Positions 16,011 to 24,931 of a stretch of DNA of 64,000 nt are shown piece after piece. Each line of letters opens with the position of its first letter. Positions within the stretch are counted from its first letter, which is position 1. The stretch is from NCBI GenBank assembly GCA_965208525.1, contig OZ242340.1, positions 930,001 through 994,000 on the forward strand. Direction: 5' to 3'. The notes below the pieces were generated by a model. That model saw only the letters and a program-made list of their open reading frames with translations, was not told where the DNA came from and did not search any database. The stretch comes from VXYL01 sp965208525 (GTDB lineage Bacteria > Pseudomonadota > Gammaproteobacteria > Pseudomonadales > Azotimanducaceae). The position numbers and the translations under genes were made by a program.

Positions 16011-16868
16011 CTAAGAAGGGCGGCGAGAATACCCGCCGCCGCCTGCCGTCACAAATCCGGCCACTTCGAGTTCCACGAGCCGGCCCAGCACTTCGTCCAC
16101 GGCAAGACCCGTGGCGGAAACGATGGCGTCTGCGCTCGTCGTCTGGGCCCCCACCGCAGCCAGAACCGGGTCGTCCAAGTCGGCGGGTTCCGCGTGAGGC
16201 GCCTCCTCTGGCCATGCGAGGCCAATGGCTTCGGCGATGTCCTCTATCGTCTCGATGAGCGCAGCGCCGTCGCGAATGAGTCGATGGCAACCCTTCGACA
16301 ACGCGCTCGTCGCCATGCCGGGCACCGCCATGACTTCGCGATTCTGCTCAAGCGCCATCCGCGCCGTGATCAGCGAGCCGCTCCTGGGCGCCGCTTCAAC
16401 GACCACCACACCCAAGCAAAGGCCGCTGACGAGCCGGTTGCGGGCCGGAAAGTGGTGCTTGCGGGGGGTCGCCGCTGGCGGGTATTCCGTGACCAGCGCA
16501 CCGCGCGAGCCCACGATCTGCCGCGCGAGGGGGGCATGCGCGGCCGGATAGATGCGGTCCAGCCCGCCCGCCATCACCGCTACCGTGCGACCTCCCGCGG
16601 AAAGAGCCCCTCGGTGCGCCGCAGCATCGACTCCGAACGCCAGCCCGCTCACCACGGTGACGCCCCGTCCCGCCACCTGTTCCGCAAGCCCAAACGCCAT
16701 GTCCCGGCCATACCGCGAACAGCGCCGACTGCCAACGATCGCCACCGCGGGACCGCGCGTCGCCGCCAAATCCCCCACGTGCCAAAGGCGCTCGGGAGGG
16801 TCCGGAATCTCCTTGAGCAACGCGGGGTAGTCGCTCGGCGACAAACTCACTTGATTGGCAGCATCCAT
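16011..16868 (-). CDS. dprA: DNA-processing protein DprA, short form
   Basis: Binds incoming single-stranded DNA and loads RecA during transformation. The Rossmann-like core is clear: AIVGSRRCSRYGRDMAFGL, GLAFGVDAAAHRGAL, FPARNRLVSGL and EAAPRSGSLITARMALEQNREVMAVPG. A C-terminal winged-helix (DML1-like) segment follows from about residue 220. ATG at 16868 gives 285 residues, so the N-terminal SAM-like domain of longer DprA proteins (360 or more residues) is missing. An upstream in-frame start at 16913 would add only 15 residues. It heads the leftward block and is divergent from def. Confidence 0.93.
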   Translation of the reverse strand: MDAANQVSLSPSDYPALLKEIPDPPERLWHVGDLAATRGPAVAIVGSRRCSRYGRDMAFGLAEQVAGRGVTVVSGLAFGVDAAAHRGALSAGGRTVAVMAGGLDRIYPAAHAPLARQIVGSRGALVTEYPPAATPRKHHFPARNRLVSGLCLGVVVVEAAPRSGSLITARMALEQNREVMAVPGMATSALSKGCHRLIRDGAALIETIEDIAEAIGLAWPEEAPHAEPADLDDPVLAAVGAQTTSADAIVSATGLAVDEVLGRLVELEVAGFVTAGGGGYSRRPS

Positions 16869-17024
16869 AGCCGCGCATTTAAACGAACGCGAGGCCGGGA
16901 CCAGAGTAAGCAATCTCGTACATCTCCTTCGCCTTCGGCGCGAAGAGCGTGGTGGGGCCTACGAGCGCTCCTTTGGACAGATGCCGGATGCGCCCGGCGG
17001 TTCGCAGTCGTATCATGCAACCCC

Positions 17025-17525
17025 ATGGCACAGCTACCGATTCTCACCTTCCCGGATCCGCGCCTGCGCACCAAGGCGCGGCCCGTGGCACGGGTGGACG
17101 ACAAGGTGCGGCAGCTCATCGACGACATGCTCGAGACGATGTACGCAGCCCCCGGCATCGGTCTCGCCGCGAGTCAAGTGAACGTGCACCGGCGCATCAT
17201 CGTCGTCGATGTGTCAGCCGAGCACGACCAGCCGCTGGCCCTGGTGAACCCCGTCATAGAAGTCGCCGAGGGGATGCAGGAGCGCGAGGAGGGCTGCCTT
17301 TCCGTACCGGGCTTCTACGAGACGGTAGAGCGTGCCGAACGCATCCGCGTGCGGGCGCTGAACCGCGACGGCGAAGCCTTCGAGAAGGAGGCCGACGGGC
17401 TGTTGGCGCTTTGCATCCAGCACGAGTGCGACCACCTTGAAGGCAAGCTCTTCGTCGACTACCTCTCGAACCTCAAGCGCCAGCGCATCCGCAAGAAGCT
17501 CGCCAAGCTGCCCAAGGCAAGCTGA
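17025..17525 (+). CDS. def: Peptide deformylase
   Basis: Removes the formyl group from nascent N-formylmethionine. All three motifs are present: GIGLAASQVN (GxGxAAxQ), EEGCLSVPG (EGCLS, metal Cys) and QHECDHLEGKLF (HExxH, two metal His and the catalytic Glu). ATG at 17025 gives 166 residues, the usual length for a gammaproteobacterial enzyme. It starts the def-fmt-rsmB-trkA-trkH block, a gene order common in gammaproteobacteria, and is divergent from dprA across 156 bp. Confidence 0.97.
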   Translation: MAQLPILTFPDPRLRTKARPVARVDDKVRQLIDDMLETMYAAPGIGLAASQVNVHRRIIVVDVSAEHDQPLALVNPVIEVAEGMQEREEGCLSVPGFYETVERAERIRVRALNRDGEAFEKEADGLLALCIQHECDHLEGKLFVDYLSNLKRQRIRKKLAKLPKAS

Positions 17526-17545
17526 CACCTTTCGGAACAAAGCCC

Positions 17546-18535
17546 TTGGCGCAACCTGCCCCTACCGCAACAGCCTGGCGGCTCGGTTTCGCCGGCTCGC
17601 CCGACTTCGCCGCCACCGTGCTGCGAGCGCTCGCCACCTCGACGCACGAAGTCGCGATCGCCTTCACCCAGCCAGACCGACGCGCTGGCCGCGGACGCAA
17701 AATGACCCCATGCCCGGCACGCCGCCAAGCCGAAGTCCTCGGCATCCCCGTGCGCACTCCGAGCAGCCTCGACGCCGAACTCGACACCCTCGCCGAGCTC
17801 GACTGCCTCGTCGTCGCCGCATACGGCCTGCTGCTGTCGCCGGCGACGCTGGCAGCGCCGAAACACGGTTGCATCAACGTCCACGCCTCCTTGCTGCCAC
17901 GCTGGCGCGGCGCCGCCCCGGTGGAACGAGCCATCATGGCCGGCGACCGCGTGACCGGCGTCTCCATCATGCAAATGGACGCCGGGCTCGACACCGGCCC
18001 CGTTTACACGCGGCGCTCGCTCGCCATCAAAGACGCCGGCGGCGAGGAAGTGACTGCGGCACTCGCTGAACTCGGCGCCGAGGCACTCCTCGACACCATT
18101 GCGGCGCTACCGGAATCGACGCCCGAGCCGCAGTGCGACGCCGAAGCCACCCTGGCACCAAAGCTCACCCCCGCCGACGCCGTCATCGACTGGCGCCGCG
18201 ATGCCGGGTCCATCGCCCGACAGGTGCAGGCATTGACCGGTCGCATGCCGGCATTCGCGACGCAATCCGACGCACGCGGGCGGATCCGCATGAGAGTCCT
18301 CTCCGCACGTACACACGCGTGCACAGGCAAGGCCGCCCCCGGCACCCTCGTCCAGCACGACGGCTCCTGGCGAATCACCTGTGGGAGCGGCGAACTCGAA
18401 CTCACCACCGTGCAACTCAATCGAGGCAAGGGCACGCCGCTATTGGTCGCGGACGCCGCGCGAGGCTATCCCTCGATCTTCACCCCTGACGCGACCTTTG
18501 ACGTCGTAAACGATGTCGACCAAGGAACGCTCTGA
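17546..18535 (+). CDS. fmt: Methionyl-tRNA formyltransferase
   Basis: Formylates initiator Met-tRNA using 10-formyl-tetrahydrofolate. The N-terminal formyltransferase domain shows LGFAGSPDFAA, the catalytic Asn-His pair in CINVHASLLPRWRGAAP, and MDAGLDTGPV; the C-terminal OB-like domain follows from about residue 205. The start is TTG at 17546, with GGAACAAAG as a possible ribosome-binding site, 20 bp after the def stop. At 329 residues the length is slightly above the usual 315. The 3' end overlaps rsmB by 23 bp. Confidence 0.96.
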   Translation: MAQPAPTATAWRLGFAGSPDFAATVLRALATSTHEVAIAFTQPDRRAGRGRKMTPCPARRQAEVLGIPVRTPSSLDAELDTLAELDCLVVAAYGLLLSPATLAAPKHGCINVHASLLPRWRGAAPVERAIMAGDRVTGVSIMQMDAGLDTGPVYTRRSLAIKDAGGEEVTAALAELGAEALLDTIAALPESTPEPQCDAEATLAPKLTPADAVIDWRRDAGSIARQVQALTGRMPAFATQSDARGRIRMRVLSARTHACTGKAAPGTLVQHDGSWRITCGSGELELTTVQLNRGKGTPLLVADAARGYPSIFTPDATFDVVNDVDQGTL

Positions 18536-19808
18536 TCGAGTGCACCGCGATGCTCGCCTTGAAGCGATGCTCGCAGTGGCACGCGTCCTGCGCGGGCGCT
18601 CGCTTGACACGGCCCTCGACACAGTGCGCACCCATCCGGACCGAGCCCTCGTGTTCGAGCTTGTGCATGGCTCTTTGCGACATTATCTGTCGCTATCGGA
18701 TGCCTTGAAGCCGCGCCTGCACCGCGCGATCAAGGACGTCGAGGTGGAGGCGGGGCTGCTCGTGGGCGCGTATCAGCTTCTGCACACCCGGGTGAAGCCC
18801 TATGCGGCGGTATCAGCCTGTGTCGAGGGTGTCCGCAAACTCGGCAAGGCCTCGGCAAGTGGACTGGTCAACGCCGTCTTGCGGTCACTCGTGCGTTCGC
18901 CGCCGGGTGCCTCCAACTCGCCTGCCGGCGCTGGCGATCACCCAACCTGGCTCGCTGAGCGCATTGAGAAAGACTGGGGCGAAAGAGCCGAGCAGATCAT
19001 GAGCGCCAACATCGGTCGAGCACCGATGGCCCTCAGGATCAACGTACGCAAGGTGTCCACGACCAACTACGCCGCACGGCTAGGCGCCGCCAGGATGGAC
19101 TTCCGCCACGGCGCCTCCGCCGAAACGCTCATCCTCGCCCGCCCGACCCCGCGCAGCACGCTGCTCGGCTTGGCCGACGGCCTCGTCTCCATTCAGGACG
19201 AGAGCGCACAAATCGCGGCACACTTGGTCGCGCCCCAACCCGCCGAGCGAGTCCTTGACGCTTGCGCGGCTCCCGGCGGCAAGGCGTTCCATCTGGCCGA
19301 ACAGGCGCCGTCGTGCCAACTGACGGCCATCGACTCCGACGAGACCCGCCTCGCCTTCGCCCGCACGGAGGCAGAACGGCTCGGCCACCGAGTTCGCTTC
19401 CTGCAAGGGGATGCAACCAAGCGGGATTGGTGGGATGGCGTGCCGTTCGACCGCATCCTCGTCGACGCGCCATGCTCCGGCACCGGAACCCTGCGCCGCC
19501 GACCGGACATCAAGCTGCACCGCACCGCTGCCGACGTGCGCGCGCACGCGACGCAGCAAGGCGCCATGCTCGATGCCGTGTGGCCAACGCTTCGCCCCGG
19601 CGGTACGCTCATCTACTGCACCTGCTCGATCCTCGCCGAGGAAAACGACGATGTTGTCGCCGCCTTCCTGGACCGCACATCGACCGCCACGGCTCTCGCC
19701 ATCGACGCCGCCTGGGGCTTGCCAACCAGCCACGGTCGCCAGACACTTCCTGCGCCCGGCAAGGGCGACGGCTTCTACTTCTCCCGCTTGGTGAAAGCTG
19801 ATGCGTAA
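18513..19808 (+). CDS. rsmB: 16S rRNA (cytosine967-C5)-methyltransferase
   Basis: Methylates C967 of 16S rRNA using S-adenosylmethionine. The N-terminal NusB-like RNA-binding domain (residues about 1-145) is followed by a Rossmann methyltransferase with VLDACAAPGGKAFHLAE (SAM site), DAPCSGTGTLRRRPDIK and the catalytic YCTCSI. At 431 residues the length is normal. The start at ATG 18513 lies inside the end of fmt, so the two are probably translationally coupled. Confidence 0.96.
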   Translation: MSTKERSDRVHRDARLEAMLAVARVLRGRSLDTALDTVRTHPDRALVFELVHGSLRHYLSLSDALKPRLHRAIKDVEVEAGLLVGAYQLLHTRVKPYAAVSACVEGVRKLGKASASGLVNAVLRSLVRSPPGASNSPAGAGDHPTWLAERIEKDWGERAEQIMSANIGRAPMALRINVRKVSTTNYAARLGAARMDFRHGASAETLILARPTPRSTLLGLADGLVSIQDESAQIAAHLVAPQPAERVLDACAAPGGKAFHLAEQAPSCQLTAIDSDETRLAFARTEAERLGHRVRFLQGDATKRDWWDGVPFDRILVDAPCSGTGTLRRRPDIKLHRTAADVRAHATQQGAMLDAVWPTLRPGGTLIYCTCSILAEENDDVVAAFLDRTSTATALAIDAAWGLPTSHGRQTLPAPGKGDGFYFSRLVKADA

Positions 19809-19859
19809 GCTCCTCCGGCCACCAGTGGCCAAGACGTCCATGACCACCCAAACCCCACC

Positions 19860-21251
19860 ATGAACATTCTCATTCTCGGCGCTGGCCGCACCGGTGGCAC
19901 CCTCGCCGAGCAGCTCGCGAGCGAGGAGTTCGATGTCACACTCGTGGACCGGGACGAACGCCGCCTGACAGAGCTCCGCGGCCGGCTCGACATCCAAACC
20001 GTCACCGGACACGCCTCGCAACCCGACGTATTGCGCCAAGCCGGCGCCGAAGACGCCGACATGCTCATCGCCGTTACCAGCAGCGATGAAGTGAACATGG
20101 TGGCGTGCCAAGTGTGCTACTCGCTGTTCCAAACGCACCAAAAGGTCGCCCGCATTCGCGCCATGGCCTACACCCAGCGGTCCGACGAAACCAAGCGGGA
20201 CAGCGAGTTCTTCGACTCCGATCACATGCCCATCGACGTCATCGTCAATCCGGAAAAGCTCGTGACCGAGCAAATCGAGCAACTGCTGGACCATCCCGGT
20301 GCGTTGCAGGTGCTCGAATTCTGCAACGGCCGCCTGCAGCTCGTGGCCGTCGCCATCGACCGCAACGACGCCTTGGTGGACGCGCCGCTCGCGTCGCTGT
20401 CCGAACGGCTGCCCGGTGTGCGCGTGCATCCAGCGGCCATCTTCCGCCGCGGCCAGCCGTTCCTGCCAGACCCCCTGACGACGGTGGAGCCGGGCGACGA
20501 AATCTGCTTCCTGGGCGAGCGCGACCAGATTGCCCACACGCTTGCCGAACTGCGGCCGGTGCCGCCGCTAAAGCGCATCACCATCGCCGGCGGCGGCAAC
20601 ATCGGCTTCCAGCTAGCGCAGAACATCGAGTCTAGGCTCGCCGTCCGGGTGATCGAGTTCGATCACGACCGCGCAGAGCAAATCAGCCGCCAGATCAACG
20701 GCTTGGTGATCCACGGAGACGCCACCGACGCCGAGCTTCTAGCGAACGAGAACATCGAGCGCACCGATGTCTTCTGCGCGCTCACCAATGACAACGAAGT
20801 CAACATCATGTCCGCGCTTCTAGCCAAGCGGCTCGGCGCCAAACAGGCCATGTCGCTGATCGCGAAGCCAGCCTATGCCGACCTCGTGCATGCCACCGAA
20901 GTGGACATCGCCATCTCGCCCCAGCTCGCCACCGCCAGCGCCATCCTCACGCACGTTCGCCGCGGCCACGTCCAAAGCGTGCAGCGACTGCGTCGGGGCA
21001 TCGCCGAGGCGATGGAGGTGACGGTCACGGGCGAGGCGCGCTACAGCCGGGTGGTGGGACGCCCCGTGAACGGCATCCGCTTGCCGGCCGACACGACCAT
21101 CGGCGCCGTGGTGCATGAGGGCGAAGTGATGCTCGGCGGCAACAGCGAGCACCACCTAGCCACCGGCGACACCGTCATCGTCTTTCTCGCAGACCGCCGC
21201 CAGAGCCGCGCGGTGGAGAACCTCTTCGGCGTTGGCCTCAGCTACTTCTGA
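19860..21251 (+). CDS. trkA: Trk potassium uptake NAD-binding regulatory subunit TrkA
   Basis: Cytoplasmic ring subunit that gates the TrkH K+ channel. The 463 residues contain two RCK units, each a Rossmann NAD-binding fold plus a TrkA_C domain: MNILILGAGRTGGTLAEQLA at the N-terminus and ITIAGGGNIGFQLAQNIE at about residue 240. TrkA_C segments lie near residues 145-225 and 370-455. The start at ATG 19860 follows rsmB by 51 bp and trkH is 203 bp downstream. Confidence 0.97.
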   Translation: MNILILGAGRTGGTLAEQLASEEFDVTLVDRDERRLTELRGRLDIQTVTGHASQPDVLRQAGAEDADMLIAVTSSDEVNMVACQVCYSLFQTHQKVARIRAMAYTQRSDETKRDSEFFDSDHMPIDVIVNPEKLVTEQIEQLLDHPGALQVLEFCNGRLQLVAVAIDRNDALVDAPLASLSERLPGVRVHPAAIFRRGQPFLPDPLTTVEPGDEICFLGERDQIAHTLAELRPVPPLKRITIAGGGNIGFQLAQNIESRLAVRVIEFDHDRAEQISRQINGLVIHGDATDAELLANENIERTDVFCALTNDNEVNIMSALLAKRLGAKQAMSLIAKPAYADLVHATEVDIAISPQLATASAILTHVRRGHVQSVQRLRRGIAEAMEVTVTGEARYSRVVGRPVNGIRLPADTTIGAVVHEGEVMLGGNSEHHLATGDTVIVFLADRRQSRAVENLFGVGLSYF

Positions 21252-21341
21252 GCCAATGCACCTGGCCCCAGCAGCCCGACAAGCCTCCAATCCCTAACGT
21301 AGAGCAAATCACGCAATCCTATGATCGTTAGACGCTTTCTT

Positions 21342-21372
21342 CGTAGGAGACGGGCTTGTCCCGTCGCCTACG
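21342..21372. repeat. Family C hairpin (CTTGT loop)
   Basis: CGTAGGAGACGGG, loop CTTGT, CCCGTCGCCTACG: 13-bp arms with one mismatch, in the trkA-trkH gap. The same GGG-CTTGT-CCC head occurs at 46959-46979 between atpA and atpG, and the string GGGCTTGTCCCC is also seen near 31569. There is no T-run, so it is not a classical terminator. Confidence 0.65.
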
Positions 21373-21454
21373 GCCCTCGACCCACGACAGCGAGGGCGAA
21401 ACAAGCCTGTCCCCTGGACACCAGCGGCCCGGCAGCAATCAGCGGGCTGGCTGA

Positions 21455-22903
21455 ATGAGGCGCGCCGCGGTCGTTGCCCGCGTGATCGGGGTCCTGCTGA
21501 TGCTCTTCAGCGTGCTGTTGCTGGCACCGGTCGCGCTGGCAGTGCCGCTCGGGGAGCCGACCTGGTTCGCCTTCCTGGTCGCCTTTTTCACCAGCATTGG
21601 CATCGGCGGCAGCCTTTGGCTTGTGGGACGGGGCCGAGGTGAACTGCGCGCCAGAGACGGTTTTCTGGTGACTGTGCTGTTCTATCTGGGCCTTGGGCTC
21701 GTGGGTGCCTTGCCGTTTTGGCTCGCGCCGAGCCCGGCGGTGTCGTTCACAGACGCAGCCTTCGAGTCGCTTTCCGGCCTCACCACCACCGGCGCAACGG
21801 TGCTGACCGGCCTCGACGACATGCCGCGCTCGATCCTGCTGTACAGACATCTGCTGCAGTGGCTGGGGGGCATGGGGATCATCGTCCTGGCGGTGGCCGT
21901 GCTGCCGATGCTGGGCGTGGGCGGGATGCAGCTATACCGCAGCGAGGCGCCGAGCTATGCCAAGGACACCAAGCTCACTCCGCGCATTGCCGAGACGGCC
22001 AAGACGCTCTGGTACATCTACATCGGCCTCACAGCGATCTGTGCCGCCTGCTACGCGGTGGCCGGGATGGGGCTCTTCGACGCCGTCTGCCACGCCCTTT
22101 CCACCGTCGCCATCGGCGGCTTTTCCACCCACGACGCGAGCATGGGACATTTCGACAGCGTGGCGATCGAGGGTGTGGCGATCGTCTTCATGACGCTCTC
22201 GGGCGTCAACTTTGCGCTGCATTTTGCGGCCATGTCCCAACGCAGCCTGCGCCTCTACGCCCGCGACGAGGAGTTGCGCTTCTACTTGGCAGTGCTCGCC
22301 ACCGTCGTCGTCGCCGTGATCGCCACGCTGCTTCTGCACCCGGGCGCCAGCGACAACCCAGTTCGCGAGGGCCTCTTTCAAGTGGTGTCCGTAGCCACCA
22401 CCACCGGCTTCACCACCGCCGATTTCAGTCTCTGGCCCGCCCTCGCCCCGGTGCTGCTGTTGTTTGCAGCCTTCGCCGGGGGCTGCGCCGGCTCCACCGC
22501 CGGGGGTCTCAAGCAATACCGCGTGCTGCTCATCTGCCGCCAGGGCCTACGCGAGGTGCGGCGACTGATCCACCCGAACGGCGTGTTCCACATCAAGCTT
22601 GGCCAGCAGTTCGTGCCGGATCGCATCGTCGATGCGGTGTGGGGGTTCTTTGCGGTGTACGTGGTCGCCTTCCTGTTCCTGCTGTGCGTGCTGCTCGCCG
22701 TTTCGGAACTCGATTTCGTTTCCGGATTCTCGGCGGTGGCGGCGAATCTCAACAATCTGGGCCCGGGACTTGGCGAAGTGGCGCTCAACTACCGCTCGGT
22801 GCCCGACGCCGGCAAGTGGCTGCTGGTGGTGGCAATGCTGCTCGGGCGGCTGGAGATCTTCACCTTGCTGGTGCTGCTGACGCCGGCCTACTGGCGGAAC
22901 TGA
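21455..22903 (+). CDS. trkH: Trk potassium uptake transmembrane subunit TrkH
   Basis: Inner-membrane K+ channel/transporter subunit partnered with TrkA. The 482 residues are strongly hydrophobic with the four pore-loop repeats of the family: SLSGLTTTGATVLTGLDD, STVAIGGFSTHD, VSVATTTGFTTADF and AVAANLNNLGPGLG. LLQWLGGMGIIVLAVAVLP is a conserved helix. The start is ATG 21455. The 3' end overlaps the convergent tag gene by 16 bp. Confidence 0.97.
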   Translation: MRRAAVVARVIGVLLMLFSVLLLAPVALAVPLGEPTWFAFLVAFFTSIGIGGSLWLVGRGRGELRARDGFLVTVLFYLGLGLVGALPFWLAPSPAVSFTDAAFESLSGLTTTGATVLTGLDDMPRSILLYRHLLQWLGGMGIIVLAVAVLPMLGVGGMQLYRSEAPSYAKDTKLTPRIAETAKTLWYIYIGLTAICAACYAVAGMGLFDAVCHALSTVAIGGFSTHDASMGHFDSVAIEGVAIVFMTLSGVNFALHFAAMSQRSLRLYARDEELRFYLAVLATVVVAVIATLLLHPGASDNPVREGLFQVVSVATTTGFTTADFSLWPALAPVLLLFAAFAGGCAGSTAGGLKQYRVLLICRQGLREVRRLIHPNGVFHIKLGQQFVPDRIVDAVWGFFAVYVVAFLFLLCVLLAVSELDFVSGFSAVAANLNNLGPGLGEVALNYRSVPDAGKWLLVVAMLLGRLEIFTLLVLLTPAYWRN

Positions 22904-23445
22904 CAATCGAGCAGGTGGTCGTTGACGAGCCCTGCGCTTTGCATCAGCGCATAGCAGATGGTCGGGCCCACAAACTTGAAGCCCCGCGCCTTGAGCGCCT
23001 TCGACATGGCGCGAGACTCGCCCGTTTGGCTCGGCACCTCGCCGGCCGTGCGCCACTCGCCGAGAATGGGCGTGCCAGCGACGAACGACCAGATGTACGC
23101 CACCGGATCGTCGAGCGCAAGGTACGCCCTGGCGTTGGCGACCACGGACGCGATCTTGGCGCGGTTGCGGATGAGGCTCGCGTCATTCAACCAGCGGCGC
23201 TGATCGTCTTCGGTGGCGCGAGCAAGACGCTCGGCGTCGAAGCCAAAGAAGGCCCGCCTCATCGCCGGGCGGCGCTTTAGCACCAAGCGCCAACTCAACC
23301 CGGCCTGCATCCCTTCGAGAATCAACCGCTCGAACAGCGCGTGCGCGTCCCACACAGCAATGCCCCACTCGTTGTCGTGATAGTCCTGCATCAGCGGGTC
23401 GCCTTCGGCCCACGGGCATCGGATCACTTGCGATGAGTCTTCCAT
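22888..23445 (-). CDS. tag: DNA-3-methyladenine glycosylase I
   Basis: Excises 3-methyladenine from alkylated DNA. The protein shows RCPWAEGDPLMQDYHDNEWG (zinc Cys and His plus the family signature), FERLILEGMQAGLSW, and the C-terminal zinc ligands in LVNDHLLDCQF. ATG at 23445 gives 185 residues, close to the E. coli length of 187. It converges on trkH (16 bp overlap) and is divergent from gmhB across 87 bp. Confidence 0.95.
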   Translation of the reverse strand: MEDSSQVIRCPWAEGDPLMQDYHDNEWGIAVWDAHALFERLILEGMQAGLSWRLVLKRRPAMRRAFFGFDAERLARATEDDQRRWLNDASLIRNRAKIASVVANARAYLALDDPVAYIWSFVAGTPILGEWRTAGEVPSQTGESRAMSKALKARGFKFVGPTICYALMQSAGLVNDHLLDCQFRQ

Positions 23446-23532
23446 GTTCCGGCCACGCCGAGTTGCGAGCCGCATTATGATCGTGTCGGTGCCGACTTTC
23501 GCACGCCCAAGTACACACCCAAGAGGCTGCGC

Positions 23533-24075
23533 TTGAAGCTCGTTTTGCTTGACCGCGACGGCGTGATCAACGTGAACACCGAACCGTTCGTGGCTTCGCC
23601 CGCGGACTGGACGCCCATTCCAGGCAGCCTCGACGCAATCGCGACGCTCAACCGAGCCGGCATGCACGTCGCCGTCTGCACCAACCAGTCCGCCCTCGCC
23701 CGGCGCGAGCTTTGCCCTAGATCGCTAGATGCCATCCACAGGCGCATGAAGTGCGCGCTCGCATCCCACGGCGGCCACATTGATCTGGTGCTCTGCTGCC
23801 CGCACCACCGGCACTCGCGGTGCGCGTGCAGGAAGCCCGCGCCCGGAATGCTGCTCAGTGCGATGGCCCGCTTCCATGTCGCGCCCGAGGCGACGTGTTT
23901 CGTCGGCGACTCCGAGTCCGACATGGAAGCGGCTTGGCGGGCTGGTTGCGCCGGCGTGCTCGTTCGCACCGGCCACGGGGCTCTGGCGGAGGCGGTGCTG
24001 GCGTCCACTCCCATCGCCCCGGCGGTCGTGCTCGACAACCTCGCCGCCGCCACGTCCTGGCTCCTCGCGCGATGA
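23533..24075 (+). CDS. gmhB: D-glycero-beta-D-manno-heptose 1,7-bisphosphate 7-phosphatase
   Basis: HAD-family phosphatase in the synthesis of ADP-heptose for the lipopolysaccharide inner core. LLDRDGVINVN holds the nucleophile Asp, CTNQS the second motif, CCPHHRHSRCACRKPAPGML the zinc-binding loop plus the motif III Lys, and FVGDSESDMEAA motif IV. The start is TTG at 23533, needed to keep the first strand; the length of 180 is normal. Its stop overlaps the plsC ATG (ATGA). It implies a Gram-negative outer membrane. Confidence 0.94.
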   Translation: MKLVLLDRDGVINVNTEPFVASPADWTPIPGSLDAIATLNRAGMHVAVCTNQSALARRELCPRSLDAIHRRMKCALASHGGHIDLVLCCPHHRHSRCACRKPAPGMLLSAMARFHVAPEATCFVGDSESDMEAAWRAGCAGVLVRTGHGALAEAVLASTPIAPAVVLDNLAAATSWLLAR

Positions 24076-24788
24076 TGCTGGCGCTGCGTGCCGTGCTGTT
24101 CTACGCGGCGTACGCCGCCTCCACCGTGGTCTGGGCCACGCTCGCGATGCTGGTGTGCTGGATGATGCCCCTGCCCATGCGGCATTGGTTCGTCGTTGGC
24201 CTCTGGACGCGGTTCGTGCTCTGGTGGCTTCGCCTCACGTGCGGCATCCGCGTCAATGCCCAAGGCATCGAGAACATCCCGGACGTGCCCTGCATCTTTT
24301 TCGTCAAGCACCAGAGCACGTGGGAAACCCTGTGGGTGCAAACCCTGCGCAGCCCCCAGGTGACGCTGGTGAAGCGCGAACTGCTGCGCATCCCGTTCTG
24401 GGGCTGGGCCTACAGCCTGCTGCGCTCCATCGCCATCGACCGCGGCAATCCACGCCAAGCCCTCCGCCAACTGGTGGACGGCGGCACCGATCGCCTCGCC
24501 GACGGCGCCGACGTGACGCTCTTCCCCGAAGGAACCCGCATTCCGCCAGGACAAACCGGCAGGTTCCACCGCGGCGTCGCGGCCCTCGCCATCAAGTCCG
24601 GCGCCCCGATCGTCCTGATCGCGCACAACGCCGGCCATCGGTGGCCGCCGCGGAAGTTCATCAAACAACCAGGCACGATAGCTGTCGAGATCGCCGAACC
24701 GATCCCGACGAAAGGAAAAAAGACGAACGAAATCATGGATATATGCTCTACTCGAATGGCCGAGATGATGGCTGGGCTGGAGCCATAG
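24072..24788 (+). CDS. plsC: 1-acyl-sn-glycerol-3-phosphate acyltransferase (PlsC family)
   Basis: Inner-membrane enzyme adding the second acyl chain in phospholipid synthesis. ATG at 24072 overlaps the gmhB stop and gives 238 residues with a long hydrophobic N-terminus (residues about 5-55). The catalytic motif appears as VKHQSTWETL, an HX4E form instead of the common HX4D, followed by LVKRELLRIPFWGWAY, LFPEGTRIPPG and PIVLIAHNAG. The gmhB-plsC pair is a usual neighbourhood. It converges on gyrB. Confidence 0.92.
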   Translation: MMLALRAVLFYAAYAASTVVWATLAMLVCWMMPLPMRHWFVVGLWTRFVLWWLRLTCGIRVNAQGIENIPDVPCIFFVKHQSTWETLWVQTLRSPQVTLVKRELLRIPFWGWAYSLLRSIAIDRGNPRQALRQLVDGGTDRLADGADVTLFPEGTRIPPGQTGRFHRGVAALAIKSGAPIVLIAHNAGHRWPPRKFIKQPGTIAVEIAEPIPTKGKKTNEIMDICSTRMAEMMAGLEP

Positions 24789-24870
24789 AACCCGGCGGCC
24801 GACGCGCAAGTGCCTCCGCAGGAACAGGGCTTGTCGTGTCCCCGTGCCGAGTTAAGCGCAGCGTCTGAAG

Positions 24871-24916
24871 CAGTTGCGCAGCAGACTGCCCACGCGCCCG
24901 TTGGGGCGCGCAGGGA
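24871..24916. repeat. Family B palindromic repeat between plsC and gyrB
   Basis: CAGTTGCGCAGCAGACTG followed by CACGCGCCCGTTGGGGCGCGCAGGGAC matches the two-hairpin family B element, with mismatches in the first stem. It lies between the convergent 3' ends of plsC and gyrB. Confidence 0.7.
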
Positions 24917-24931
24917 CGAATCCAGCCTCAA

